The translations under genes and the position numbers were made by a program. The notes under the pieces were generated by a model, which had not been told where the DNA came from, did no database searches, and saw only the letters and a program-made list of their open reading frames with translations. From Akkermansiaceae bacterium (GTDB taxonomy: Bacteria > Verrucomicrobiota > Verrucomicrobiia > Verrucomicrobiales > Akkermansiaceae), in NCBI GenBank assembly GCA_028293225.1, contig JAQGPE010000013.1, forward strand, positions 1 through 7,124: a stretch of DNA of 7,124 nucleotides, given 5' to 3'. Shown in pieces: positions 1-6,218 of the stretch. How positions within the stretch are numbered: position 1 is the stretch's first letter; each line of letters opens with the position of its first letter.

Positions 1-275
1 CACTGCGCGATAAAAAGTTCCAGAAGCATCGAGCCGATGCCATGCCGCCGCAGCGCCACCTCTTCCATCTTCCTTCCCAAGATCGAACCCAGCCAAGAGG
101 GCTTCAACTGCACCGTTTCCTTCACGCTGAAGGCAAGCAGCCGGCCTGAGTCCCGGATCTCTTTATCCGCCACGAGCTCGCCGACTTTCTGCCCGCTCAC
201 GAACGCTCCGACCAAGGGCATGGAGGCATTGCCGATCGTCTCAAACCGGACCTCGTGCCCTGAAGGAAGAATCAT
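1..275 (-). CDS. GNAT-family N-acetyltransferase, N-terminal part (cut by window edge)
   Basis: The minus strand is open from an ATG at 275-273 to the left edge, giving 91 complete codons and no stop. Residues 70-91 look like the central GNAT core: a beta strand (MEEVAL, 70-75) followed by RRHGIGSMLLE (76-86). This matches motif A, R/Q-x-x-G-x-G/A, which holds the acetyl-CoA pyrophosphate in this family. The preceding residues (about 9-57) alternate short strands and a GR turn, as expected for the N-terminal half of the fold. GNAT proteins move an acetyl group from acetyl-CoA to an amine; the substrate cannot be told from this fragment. The gene diverges from the glycosyltransferase gene, so the two are not co-transcribed. 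No strong ribosome-binding site precedes the ATG. The plus-strand ORF over the same bases is Ser/Pro-rich and looks like an artefact. The call rests mainly on one motif. Confidence 0.6.
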   Translation of the reverse strand, partial: MILPSGHEVRFETIGNASMPLVGAFVSGQKVGELVADKEIRDSGRLLAFSVKETVQLKPSWLGSILGRKMEEVALRRHGIGSMLLELFIAQ

Positions 276-434
276 TCCGCACCCTACCGGACATTTTCCC
301 GGCCACAACCTTCCCGCGCCTTATCTCCACCAAACAACGGACCTATTCGAATAAATCCTTCGATTTCATTGGCTTATTCAAGAGAACCACAAAGCATTCA
401 TTGCGCAAAGACCCGATGGCGAGTCCTCTGCGGG
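276..434. other. Divergent intergenic region
   Basis: This gap separates the minus-strand acetyltransferase start from the preferred plus-strand glycosyltransferase start, so promoters for both must lie here or in the flanking codons. The stretch around 345-385 is clearly more AT-rich than its surroundings (TTCGAATAAATCC and similar) and is the likeliest promoter area. I could not find a convincing pair of -35 and -10 boxes on either strand. The glycosyltransferase frame is open back to a TTG at 369, so part of this gap could be coding, but it contains no in-frame ATG. Confidence 0.4.
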
Positions 435-2747
435 ATGACGAGCCAGCCAAAGAGTGAAACGAAGAGTCACGGGGCGCAGCCGGGCCGGATCGCTTTTGTC
501 GGTGGCTTCGAGCCGCGCCGCTGCGGCATCGCCACGTTCACTCACGATATCTGTGAAGCCGTCGCCGCCGCCGCACCGGCCGCCGACTGCTTCGCCGGCG
601 CGGTGAATGACCGGGTCGAGGGCTACAAATATCCTCCGCGGGTGCGCTTCGAGATCCTGGAAAAGGACCTCGACTCCTATCGCCGCGCCGCCGATTTCCT
701 GAACTTCACCAATACCGAGGTCCTCTGCGTGCAGCACGAGTTCGGCATCTACGGCGGCACCGCCGGCAGCCATATCCTGGCCATGCTGAAAGAAGTCCGC
801 ATGCCGGTGGTCACCACTCTCCACACCGTCCTGACCGAGCCGAATCCGGCCCAGCGCAAGGTGATGGAGGAGCTGATCCTCCGCAGTGACCGGCTGGTGG
901 TCATGGCCCGCAAGGGCGCGGAGATCCTGCGCGACACCTACGGCGTTCCTAGTGCCAAGATCGACATCATCCCCCACGGCATCCCGGACATCCCCTTCGC
1001 CGACTCCCAGGTCTACAAGGCCCAGTTCGGCGTCGACGGACGCATGGTGCTGCTGACCTTCGGACTGCTCGGGCCCGGCAAGGGCATCGAACACGTGATC
1101 GAAGCGCTTCCCGAGATCGTCCGCCGCCACCCGAACGTCGTCTACATCGTGCTCGGCGCCACCCACCCGCACCTCATCGAGCGGGAGGGCGAAACCTACC
1201 GGCTCAGCCTGGAGCGCCTGGCCGAGGACCGCGGGGTGAAGGAGCATGTGATCTTCTACAATCGCTTCGTTTCCGCCGAGGACCTCACCGAGTTCATCGG
1301 CGCGACCGACATCTACCTCACGCCCTATCTCAATGAGGCGCAGATCACCTCCGGCACGCTCGCCCAGGTCTTCGGCGCGGGCAAGCCGGTGGTCTCGACG
1401 CCCTACTGGCATGCCAGGGAGTTGCTTGCGGAAGATCGCGGCATCCTGGTCCCCTTCCGCGACCCCCAAGCCATCGCCAATGGAGTCTGCGATCTCCTCG
1501 ACCACCCCGAGCGTCTGGAGAAAATCCGCCACGCGGCCTACGCCATGGGCCGCGAGATGATCTGGCCCGCCGTTGCGGATCTCTACCTGGAGTCCTTCCG
1601 CCACGCCCGCGCCGACCGCACCGCCAAGCCGCGCACCGCCTTCGCCGGGTGGACGCTGGCCAGCCGTCCGTATGATCTTCCACCGCTGCGACTCGACCAC
1701 GTCGCCCGCATGAGCGACGGCACCGGCATCTTCCAGCATGCCATCTTCAACGTGCCGAATTTCCACGAGGGCTACTGCACCGACGACAATGCCCGCGCCT
1801 TCATCCTCTGCAATCTGCTGGAGGAACTGGGCGGCGAGCCGCACTCGAAGGACCTGCAGCACCTCTCCGTCGGCTACCTCGCCTTCCTCGCCGCGGCGCT
1901 GGACTACCAGACCGGCCGCTTCCGGAACTTCATGAGCCACGGCCGCGAGTGGCTGGAGGACTTCGGCAGTGAAGACAGCCATTGCCGCGCCCTCTGGTCG
2001 CTGGGCGTCGGAGCCGGCCGCTCCCACAATGAAGGCTACCGCCGCCTCTGCGTGCAGCTCTTCGACCGCGGCCTCGCGATCGTGGAGACCTTCACCTCGC
2101 CGCGCGCCTGGGCTTTCGCCCTGCTCGGCATCCACGAGTATCTTCAGCATGACCCCGACAAACGGGAGACCCTGATCGCCCGGGAAAAGCTTACCAGCCT
2201 GCTGGTGAATCTGTGGAAGAACTGCGCCACGGAGAACTGGCCGTGGTTCGAGACCTCCGCCACCTACGACAACGCCCGTATGTCGCAGGCACTGATTCTC
2301 AGCGGCAGGAACATGCCCCACCCCGGAGCCCTGGAGATCGGGCTGAAATCCCTGCGCTGGCTGGCCTCGATCCAAACGACCCAGGACGGCCACTTCCGCC
2401 CCATCGGCAGCAATGGCTTCTACGTGAAGAACGGCGCCCGCGCCGACTTCGACCAGCAGCCGGTGGAGGCCCAGGCCATGGTCTCGGCCTCGCTCGATGC
2501 CTTCCGCATCACCCAAGACCCTGCCTGGAACCGCGAGGCCAAGCGCGCCTTCGAGTGGTTCCTCGGCCGCAATGACCTCGGCGTACCCCTTTACGACTCC
2601 CGCTCCGGCGGCTGCAGCGATGGTCTGCACCGCGAGCGCATCAGTGAAAACCAGGGCGCGGAGTCAACCCTCGCCTTCCACCTCGCCCTTGCCGAAATGA
2701 ACTACGCCCAACACGCGCTCATCACCCCCCAGATTGCCTCCGTATGA
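435..2747 (+). CDS. GT4-type glycosyltransferase fused to an alpha/alpha-toroid-like C-terminal domain
   Basis: This 770-residue cytosolic-looking protein has no signal peptide or membrane segment. Residues 18-400 form a GT-B glycosyltransferase of the GT4 type, which moves a sugar from a nucleotide-sugar donor. Visible marks are the N-terminal RIAFVGGFEPRRCGIA strand-loop (18-33), the IIPHGI hinge (178-183), the GPGKG donor-phosphate loop with Lys216, NEAQITSG (300-307) and then GAGKPVVSTPYW. Residues from about 416 form a second helical domain with CTDDNARA (448-455), NWPWFET (601-607) and QGAEST near 740-745. This resembles alpha/alpha-toroid (six-hairpin) glycosidase-like domains, but its catalytic role is unknown. 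The length is about twice that of a lone GT4 enzyme. I chose the ATG at 435 because the frame upstream offers only a TTG at 369 and the extra 22 residues look unlike the family. No good Shine-Dalgarno sequence is seen. Its stop overlaps the GH130 start, implying a shared glycan. Donor and acceptor are unknown; mannose is a guess from the partner gene. Confidence 0.88.
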   Translation: MTSQPKSETKSHGAQPGRIAFVGGFEPRRCGIATFTHDICEAVAAAAPAADCFAGAVNDRVEGYKYPPRVRFEILEKDLDSYRRAADFLNFTNTEVLCVQHEFGIYGGTAGSHILAMLKEVRMPVVTTLHTVLTEPNPAQRKVMEELILRSDRLVVMARKGAEILRDTYGVPSAKIDIIPHGIPDIPFADSQVYKAQFGVDGRMVLLTFGLLGPGKGIEHVIEALPEIVRRHPNVVYIVLGATHPHLIEREGETYRLSLERLAEDRGVKEHVIFYNRFVSAEDLTEFIGATDIYLTPYLNEAQITSGTLAQVFGAGKPVVSTPYWHARELLAEDRGILVPFRDPQAIANGVCDLLDHPERLEKIRHAAYAMGREMIWPAVADLYLESFRHARADRTAKPRTAFAGWTLASRPYDLPPLRLDHVARMSDGTGIFQHAIFNVPNFHEGYCTDDNARAFILCNLLEELGGEPHSKDLQHLSVGYLAFLAAALDYQTGRFRNFMSHGREWLEDFGSEDSHCRALWSLGVGAGRSHNEGYRRLCVQLFDRGLAIVETFTSPRAWAFALLGIHEYLQHDPDKRETLIAREKLTSLLVNLWKNCATENWPWFETSATYDNARMSQALILSGRNMPHPGALEIGLKSLRWLASIQTTQDGHFRPIGSNGFYVKNGARADFDQQPVEAQAMVSASLDAFRITQDPAWNREAKRAFEWFLGRNDLGVPLYDSRSGGCSDGLHRERISENQGAESTLAFHLALAEMNYAQHALITPQIASV
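2744..2747 (+). promoter_or_regulatory. ATGA stop/start overlap (translational coupling site)
   Basis: The four bases ATGA contain both the GH130 start codon (2744-2746) and the glycosyltransferase stop (TGA, 2745-2747). No independent ribosome-binding site is obvious before the ATG. The overlap therefore decides the GH130 start and suggests ribosome re-initiation, keeping the two proteins in proportion. Confidence 0.85.
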
Positions 2748-4201
2748 GCGCCATCCCCCTGCATCGCCATCCCATCACGCTGCTGCCGGAAAGCGCCCGC
2801 GTGATCATCCGCGCTTTCATCCCGTCCAACAAGGAGCGCGTCGCTGCCATTATTGGCCGCGCTCTGGCTCTCTCGGAGGATGAGGCCGAAAAAGAGCTGG
2901 CCGAAGTGATCGAGGAGTTCGGCTCACGTCATTTCGACATCCACTCGCTGCTGCGTCGTCACTACCTGTTGATCCACCCGCAGATCTTCACCCAGCGCCC
3001 CATTTCAGAGGCGCGGCAGTTGCTGCTCGGCGCGCTCTTTTCCGGCGAATACGCCCTGGAGTCGGCGGCGCTGTTCAATCCCTCCATCGTCCCCCATCCC
3101 GACCAGGGCGGCGTGCCCGAGGGCGGGCTGCGCTTCATCATGAGCCTGCGCGCCACCGGTGAAGGCCACATTTCCTCGATCGAGTTCCGCAGCGGCCTGA
3201 TCGCCCCCGGGGGCGGCATCACGCTCGATGATGTCTCCCGCTACGTGACCATGCCGGAGGTGGTGCCGAACCCAACCTATCTCAAGAAAAGCTTCATCCT
3301 GAAGTTCAAGGAAATGGGCTTCGAAAACGAGTTCGTCGATGCCCTGATGAAACCCCTCGGCAATGAGTTCTCCCGCAGTGATCTCCTCAAATCCGTCGGC
3401 ACCGTCCGCCACGAAAACCACCCGAACACCCACGAACTGAAGGTCACCCTGGAGTGCATCCAGTGGCTGGCCGACTCCAACTACGAGTTGCGCTTTTTCT
3501 CCAGCTTCGGCATGAGCGAACGGATCATCTTTCCGGTTTCGCCAAACGAAAGCAACGGGATCGAGGACGCCCGCTTTGTCCGCTTTACGGAAGACGACGG
3601 CTCGGTGATGTACTACGCCACCTATACCGCCTACAATGGCCGGGCGATCCTGCCGCAACTCATCCAGACCCAGGATTTCCTGCACTTCCGGGTCGTCACG
3701 CTGAACGGCACCGCGGTCCAGAACAAGGGCATGGCGCTCTTTCCGCGGCGCATCCACGGCCGCTACGTGATGCTGTCCCGCCAGGACGATGAGAACCTCT
3801 TCATCATGTTCTCCGACAACGTGCACTACTGGAGCGACCCCCAGATGCTGATGCGTCCCGCCGAGGCGTGGGAGTCGGTGAAAGTCGGCAACTGCGGCTC
3901 ACCGATCGAAACCCCGGCCGGCTGGCTGGTCATCACCCACGGCGTCGGCCCGATGCGGAAATACTGCATCGGCGCGGTCCTGCTCGATCTCGATGACCCG
4001 TCCAAGGTCATCGGCCGCCTCCGCGAACCGCTGATTTCTCCCCAGGGCAACGAACGCGAAGGCTACGTGCCCAATGTCGTCTACAGCTGCGGCTCCCTGA
4101 TCCACGGCGACCAGGTGATCCTGCCCTACGCGATGAGCGACAAGGCCACCAGCATCGTCAGCATTTCCGTGGCTGATCTCATCGACAGGCTCATCGGCTG
4201 A
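2744..4201 (+). CDS. GH130-family glycoside phosphorylase/hydrolase-like protein
   Basis: This 485-residue protein has no signal peptide. Residues 1-100 form a helical N-terminal extension. From about 105 to the end it looks like the five-bladed beta-propeller of GH130. Markers in order are FNPSIVPHPD (near 110-119), SLRATGEGHISSIEFR (about 134-149), GIEDARF (272-278), NKGMALFPRR (327-336), GNCGSPIETPAGW and THGVG with His399 (398-402), then a C-terminal ILPYAMSD segment. GIEDAR matches the G-x-E-D-P/A-R signature of GH130, whose aspartate (here Asp275) is the proposed general acid. Characterised members split or make beta-1,4- or beta-1,2-mannosides, by phosphorolysis or hydrolysis. Which activity applies here cannot be read with confidence. 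The ATG lies inside the stop of the upstream gene (ATGA), so translation is probably coupled and no separate promoter is needed. The extended N-terminus and the pairing with a glycosyltransferase argue for glycan synthesis or remodelling over uptake of dietary mannan, since no transporter is adjacent. Confidence 0.88.
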   Translation: MSAIPLHRHPITLLPESARVIIRAFIPSNKERVAAIIGRALALSEDEAEKELAEVIEEFGSRHFDIHSLLRRHYLLIHPQIFTQRPISEARQLLLGALFSGEYALESAALFNPSIVPHPDQGGVPEGGLRFIMSLRATGEGHISSIEFRSGLIAPGGGITLDDVSRYVTMPEVVPNPTYLKKSFILKFKEMGFENEFVDALMKPLGNEFSRSDLLKSVGTVRHENHPNTHELKVTLECIQWLADSNYELRFFSSFGMSERIIFPVSPNESNGIEDARFVRFTEDDGSVMYYATYTAYNGRAILPQLIQTQDFLHFRVVTLNGTAVQNKGMALFPRRIHGRYVMLSRQDDENLFIMFSDNVHYWSDPQMLMRPAEAWESVKVGNCGSPIETPAGWLVITHGVGPMRKYCIGAVLLDLDDPSKVIGRLREPLISPQGNEREGYVPNVVYSCGSLIHGDQVILPYAMSDKATSIVSISVADLIDRLIG

Positions 4202-4318
4202 AAAAGCATCTCCGGAGCAAAGAATGTGACGAATGCGACACGCGGCTATGAGATTGCCGCCAGGTCAAGGACAAGAAAAAGTGAGACACATGCGCGAAGC
4301 CTCCCGTAATCTCGCGGC
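4202..4318. other. Intergenic region before aguA
   Basis: This gap contains the palindrome CTCCGGAG at 4210-4217, just after the GH130 stop. It is too short and lacks a T run, so it is not a convincing terminator. From 4233 a 29-codon ORF runs through the rest of the gap and ends in an ATGA overlap with the agmatine deiminase start; see the separate entry. I found no clear promoter boxes and no Shine-Dalgarno sequence before 4319. Transcriptional read-through from the GH130 operon is possible. Confidence 0.4.
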
Positions 4319-4322
4319 ATGA
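4233..4322 (+). CDS. Possible 29-residue upstream ORF overlapping the aguA start
   Basis: An ATG at 4233 opens a 29-codon frame that ends in TGA at 4320-4322, sharing ATGA with the agmatine deiminase start at 4319. The peptide is basic (five Arg, one Lys) and begins MRHAAMRLPPG. It matches nothing I recognise and has no ribosome-binding site. The exact stop/start overlap is the only positive sign: it could supply ribosomes to a gene that lacks its own Shine-Dalgarno sequence. An ORF of this length arises easily by chance in GC-rich DNA. Confidence 0.2.
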   Translation: MRHAAMRLPPGQGQEKVRHMREASRNLAA

Positions 4323-5365
4323 CTCCCGCAGCTCTCGGCTTTGCGATGCCCCCTGAATGGTCCCCCCAGGAAGCCGTCTGGCTTTCCTGGCCGGTCGATG
4401 ATCCGCGCCATTGGGGCGGCGCCAAGCGCGACCTGATCTGGGCGAAGTTCGCGGAAATCGCCGCGAACATCAGCCACTTCGAACCCGTGCGCATCAATGC
4501 CCCGGGCAAGGATCACGCCGCCATTGCCGCCATCTGCAACAAGGCCAGGGCCGTGCCGGAGCGGGTGCAGCTTTTCGATCACCCGCACAATGACGTCTGG
4601 TGCCGCGACCACGGTCCGATCTTCGTGAAGAATCGCGAAACCGGCGAGGTCGCCATCACCGACTGGGGCTTCAATGCCTGGGGCGGCAAGTTCCCGCCCT
4701 ACGATCTGGACAACGCCATCCCCGCCCTCATCGCCGCGACGCTGGGCATGAAGAAATTCGCCACCACCATGATCCTGGAAGGCGGCGGCATCGAAATCAA
4801 CGGCGCCAACCAGCTCCTGACCACCGAGGCGGTACTTCTTAATCCCAACCGCAACCCGGCTCTCAGCCGCGGCCAGATCGAACAGAAACTCCGCGATGGC
4901 CTCGGCGTGCAGGACATCTTGTGGCTGGAAAAAGGCATTGAGGGAGACGACACCGACGGCCACATCGACGACCTCGCCCGCTTCGTGGCGGAGGACATCA
5001 TCATCGCCTGCGTCGATCAGGACACCGGCTCAGGAAATCACGCGGTGCTGGCGGACAATCTCGCCCGGCTCAAGAACTTCCAGACCCCGCGCGGCCGCAC
5101 CTTTGAACTGGTGGAGATCGCCCTGCCTGAAGCCTGCGAAGTCCCCGGTTGGCGGCTGCCGGTACTACCTGCGTCGTACGTCAATTTCCTGATTGTGAAT
5201 GATGGCGTGCTGGTGCCCACCTTCCGCCAGAAGCGCAATGACGAGCGGGCGCTGGGAATCATCGGCGAACTCTTCCCCGGCCGTGAAGTCCGCGGCATCG
5301 ACTGCCTGGATCTGGTCGAAGAGGGCGGCACGCTGCACTGTATTTCCCAGCAGCAGCCAGCCTGA
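4319..5365 (+). CDS. aguA: Agmatine deiminase (agmatine iminohydrolase)
   Basis: This 348-residue protein belongs to the agmatine deiminase/bacterial peptidylarginine deiminase family (guanidino-modifying alpha/beta propeller). It hydrolyses agmatine to N-carbamoylputrescine and ammonia in the cytosol, a step from arginine towards putrescine. Family landmarks are all present: the N-terminal MPPEWSPQEAVWLSWP (10-25), DVWCRDHGP (92-100), ILEGGGIEING near 157-167, DGHIDDLARF with the catalytic-type His215, and the C-terminal GGTLHCISQQQP with the nucleophile Cys341. The length fits the usual 340-380 residues. The ATG at 4319 gives nine residues before the conserved block; Met10 is an in-frame alternative but leaves almost nothing ahead of the motif. 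No Shine-Dalgarno sequence is seen. The partner N-carbamoylputrescine amidohydrolase and arginine decarboxylase are not in the window, so the gene stands apart from its pathway here. A peptidylarginine deiminase label is possible by homology, but the lack of a signal peptide favours agmatine as substrate. Confidence 0.93.
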   Translation: MTPAALGFAMPPEWSPQEAVWLSWPVDDPRHWGGAKRDLIWAKFAEIAANISHFEPVRINAPGKDHAAIAAICNKARAVPERVQLFDHPHNDVWCRDHGPIFVKNRETGEVAITDWGFNAWGGKFPPYDLDNAIPALIAATLGMKKFATTMILEGGGIEINGANQLLTTEAVLLNPNRNPALSRGQIEQKLRDGLGVQDILWLEKGIEGDDTDGHIDDLARFVAEDIIIACVDQDTGSGNHAVLADNLARLKNFQTPRGRTFELVEIALPEACEVPGWRLPVLPASYVNFLIVNDGVLVPTFRQKRNDERALGIIGELFPGREVRGIDCLDLVEEGGTLHCISQQQPA

Positions 5366-5687
5366 CGGAAGACAGGGCCCCGGGATCAGGACATCTGTTT
5401 TCAGGAAGCAGGGCATCGGGGTCATCCAGGCCCGGATGCCGTCTGCTGAAGCTTAAATTGGGGGCAGGCGCAACAGATGCGCTGAGATCCATCTTCAGAC
5501 CCGCGCCCATTTTACGTGAGGTGCTGGTTTTTACGCATCCGCAATATTCTTCGCCGACGTGTCGATCTTCACAAATGACTATCAACAAATCGATTGCGAC
5601 ACAAACGCCACTTCCGCCCGGGCAATTATAAAAACAAAATGAAAGAAGCCTCTAAACCTCTCGCACCCGGCGGACCGTTATATCCAA
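5366..5687. other. Non-coding gap of about 320 bases between aguA and the acidic-protein gene
   Basis: The left half (5366-5450) is GC-rich and structured, with the hairpin annotated at 5412-5440. It also has distal complementary blocks GACGG (5364-5368) and CCGTC (5439-5443) that could close a longer fold. The right half, from about 5515, is richer in A and T and includes ATTATAAAAACAAAATG ending at 5641. This is a reasonable place for the promoter of the downstream gene, with TATAAA at 5627-5632 as a possible -10 box, but no properly spaced -35 box is evident. A 42-codon ORF from 5639 lies partly here and was not accepted as a gene. Confidence 0.45.
5412..5440 (+). terminator. Strong hairpin 47 bases after the aguA stop
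   Basis: Bases 5412-5423 (GGCATCGGGGTC) pair with 5429-5440 (GGCCCGGATGCC) around the loop ATCCA. The 12-position stem has one G-G mismatch and one G-U pair. The place, shortly after the agmatine deiminase stop, suggests a transcript 3' end or an RNA-stabilising structure. No run of T follows on either strand, so it is not a classical intrinsic terminator. It could equally be a copy of a dispersed palindromic repeat. Confidence 0.4.
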
Positions 5688-6032
5688 ATGCCCGACGTCC
5701 AGACAACCCAAGCCCCGGTCCGCGACGCGTTCGACGCCCGCGGATTCGGATCGTCAAACATGGATGACCCCGCCCTGGCCGCCGCGTTTGCTGCCGCAGA
5801 CCGCGAAGCCGGGCAGGCATTGGAAAATTTGTCTCCACCGGAGAGCCGAGGTGTAGTTTGGGAGGACTCCCTTGGCTTTCCGGATGGGGACTTGAATGAG
5901 GTCGATGAAGGCCTCGCCGACTCCGATATCGAGGACTACTGTGCGGAGATCGTCTTCTGGCTCACCGATTTCAGCGATGCCGAGGAAGGCCTGTCGAACT
6001 GGACGGTCTTCAGCGAGCATCATGCGGCCTGA
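5688..6032 (+). CDS. Unrecognised, extremely acidic 114-residue protein
   Basis: I do not recognise this protein. It has 26 Asp/Glu against four Arg and no Lys, giving a net charge near -22. The first 50 residues look disordered (Ala, Pro, Gly and Ser rich). Residues 58-110 look more ordered, with acidic stretches DLNEVDEG and DSDIEDYCAEI followed by the hydrophobic VFWLTDF and a short aromatic tail. There is no signal peptide or membrane segment. Codon use supports coding in this frame: third positions are mostly G or C, above all from 5890 to 6025. The ATG at 5688 is preferred because GC-rich third positions continue back to it; ATG 5760 is an alternative that gives 90 residues. No Shine-Dalgarno sequence is seen. 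Neighbours on the same strand are aguA (322 bases upstream) and the FKBP gene (over 180 bases downstream), so it may be a single-gene unit. The antisense frame over this region is rejected on the same codon argument. Confidence 0.55.
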   Translation: MPDVQTTQAPVRDAFDARGFGSSNMDDPALAAAFAAADREAGQALENLSPPESRGVVWEDSLGFPDGDLNEVDEGLADSDIEDYCAEIVFWLTDFSDAEEGLSNWTVFSEHHAA

Positions 6033-6086
6033 CGGCCACGACAAAACACTTTCATAGGTTGCGAGAGGAAGTTGCGGTTGGATTGA

Positions 6087-6152
6087 TTCCCCCCGGATTG
6101 CCAGATCCCGTGTGCCCCCCGGCCTGCGGGATCTGGTCCCTCCGGGGAGGAA
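6087..6152 (+). repeat. Long two-stem hairpin between the acidic-protein and FKBP genes
   Basis: An inner perfect 10-base inverted repeat, CCAGATCCCG (6101-6110) and CGGGATCTGG (6127-6136), is enclosed by an outer stem. The outer stem pairs TTCCCCCCGGA (6087-6097) with TCCGGGGAGGAA (6141-6152) and needs one bulged base. A small internal loop (TTG / TCCC) separates the stems, and the apical loop is 16 bases. About 21 base pairs in 66 bases are far more than expected by chance. It lies 54 bases after one stop and 66 bases before the next start. No T run follows, so it is probably not a simple intrinsic terminator. Options are a leader structure for the FKBP gene, a 3' stabiliser, or a palindromic repeat unit. 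Confidence 0.6.
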
Positions 6153-6218
6153 CAGCCGGACCACCAAAAAATTCGAACCAGACCGCCGGCGACGGTGGAG
6201 GAGAAAACAAACCTGTTT

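Noticed and set aside
37..354. A 105-codon plus-strand frame at the left edge
   Set aside because: It is opposite the acetyltransferase motif-A frame and gives a Ser/Pro-rich product without motifs.
369..434. N-terminal extension of the glycosyltransferase from TTG 369
   Set aside because: It starts with a rare codon, has no ribosome-binding site, and its 22 residues look unlike the family. ATG 435 is sufficient.
378..2630. A 750-codon open frame on the minus strand, opposite the glycosyltransferase gene
   Set aside because: The sense frame has clear family motifs and strong third-position GC. The antisense product is a low-complexity Ala/Gly/Val/Asp/Glu-rich string, the usual mirror of a GC-rich gene.
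3005..3826. A 273-codon minus-strand frame inside the GH130 gene
   Set aside because: It is a mirror frame of a well-supported gene, with composition like the other antisense shadows and no recognisable motif.
4265..4963. A 232-codon minus-strand frame over the aguA 5' half
   Set aside because: It lies opposite catalytic motifs of agmatine deiminase and has shadow-type composition.
5363..6037. The same eight bases CCTGACGG at the ends of both aguA and the acidic gene
   Set aside because: The match is short, includes the stop codon context, and does not extend on either side; likely chance.
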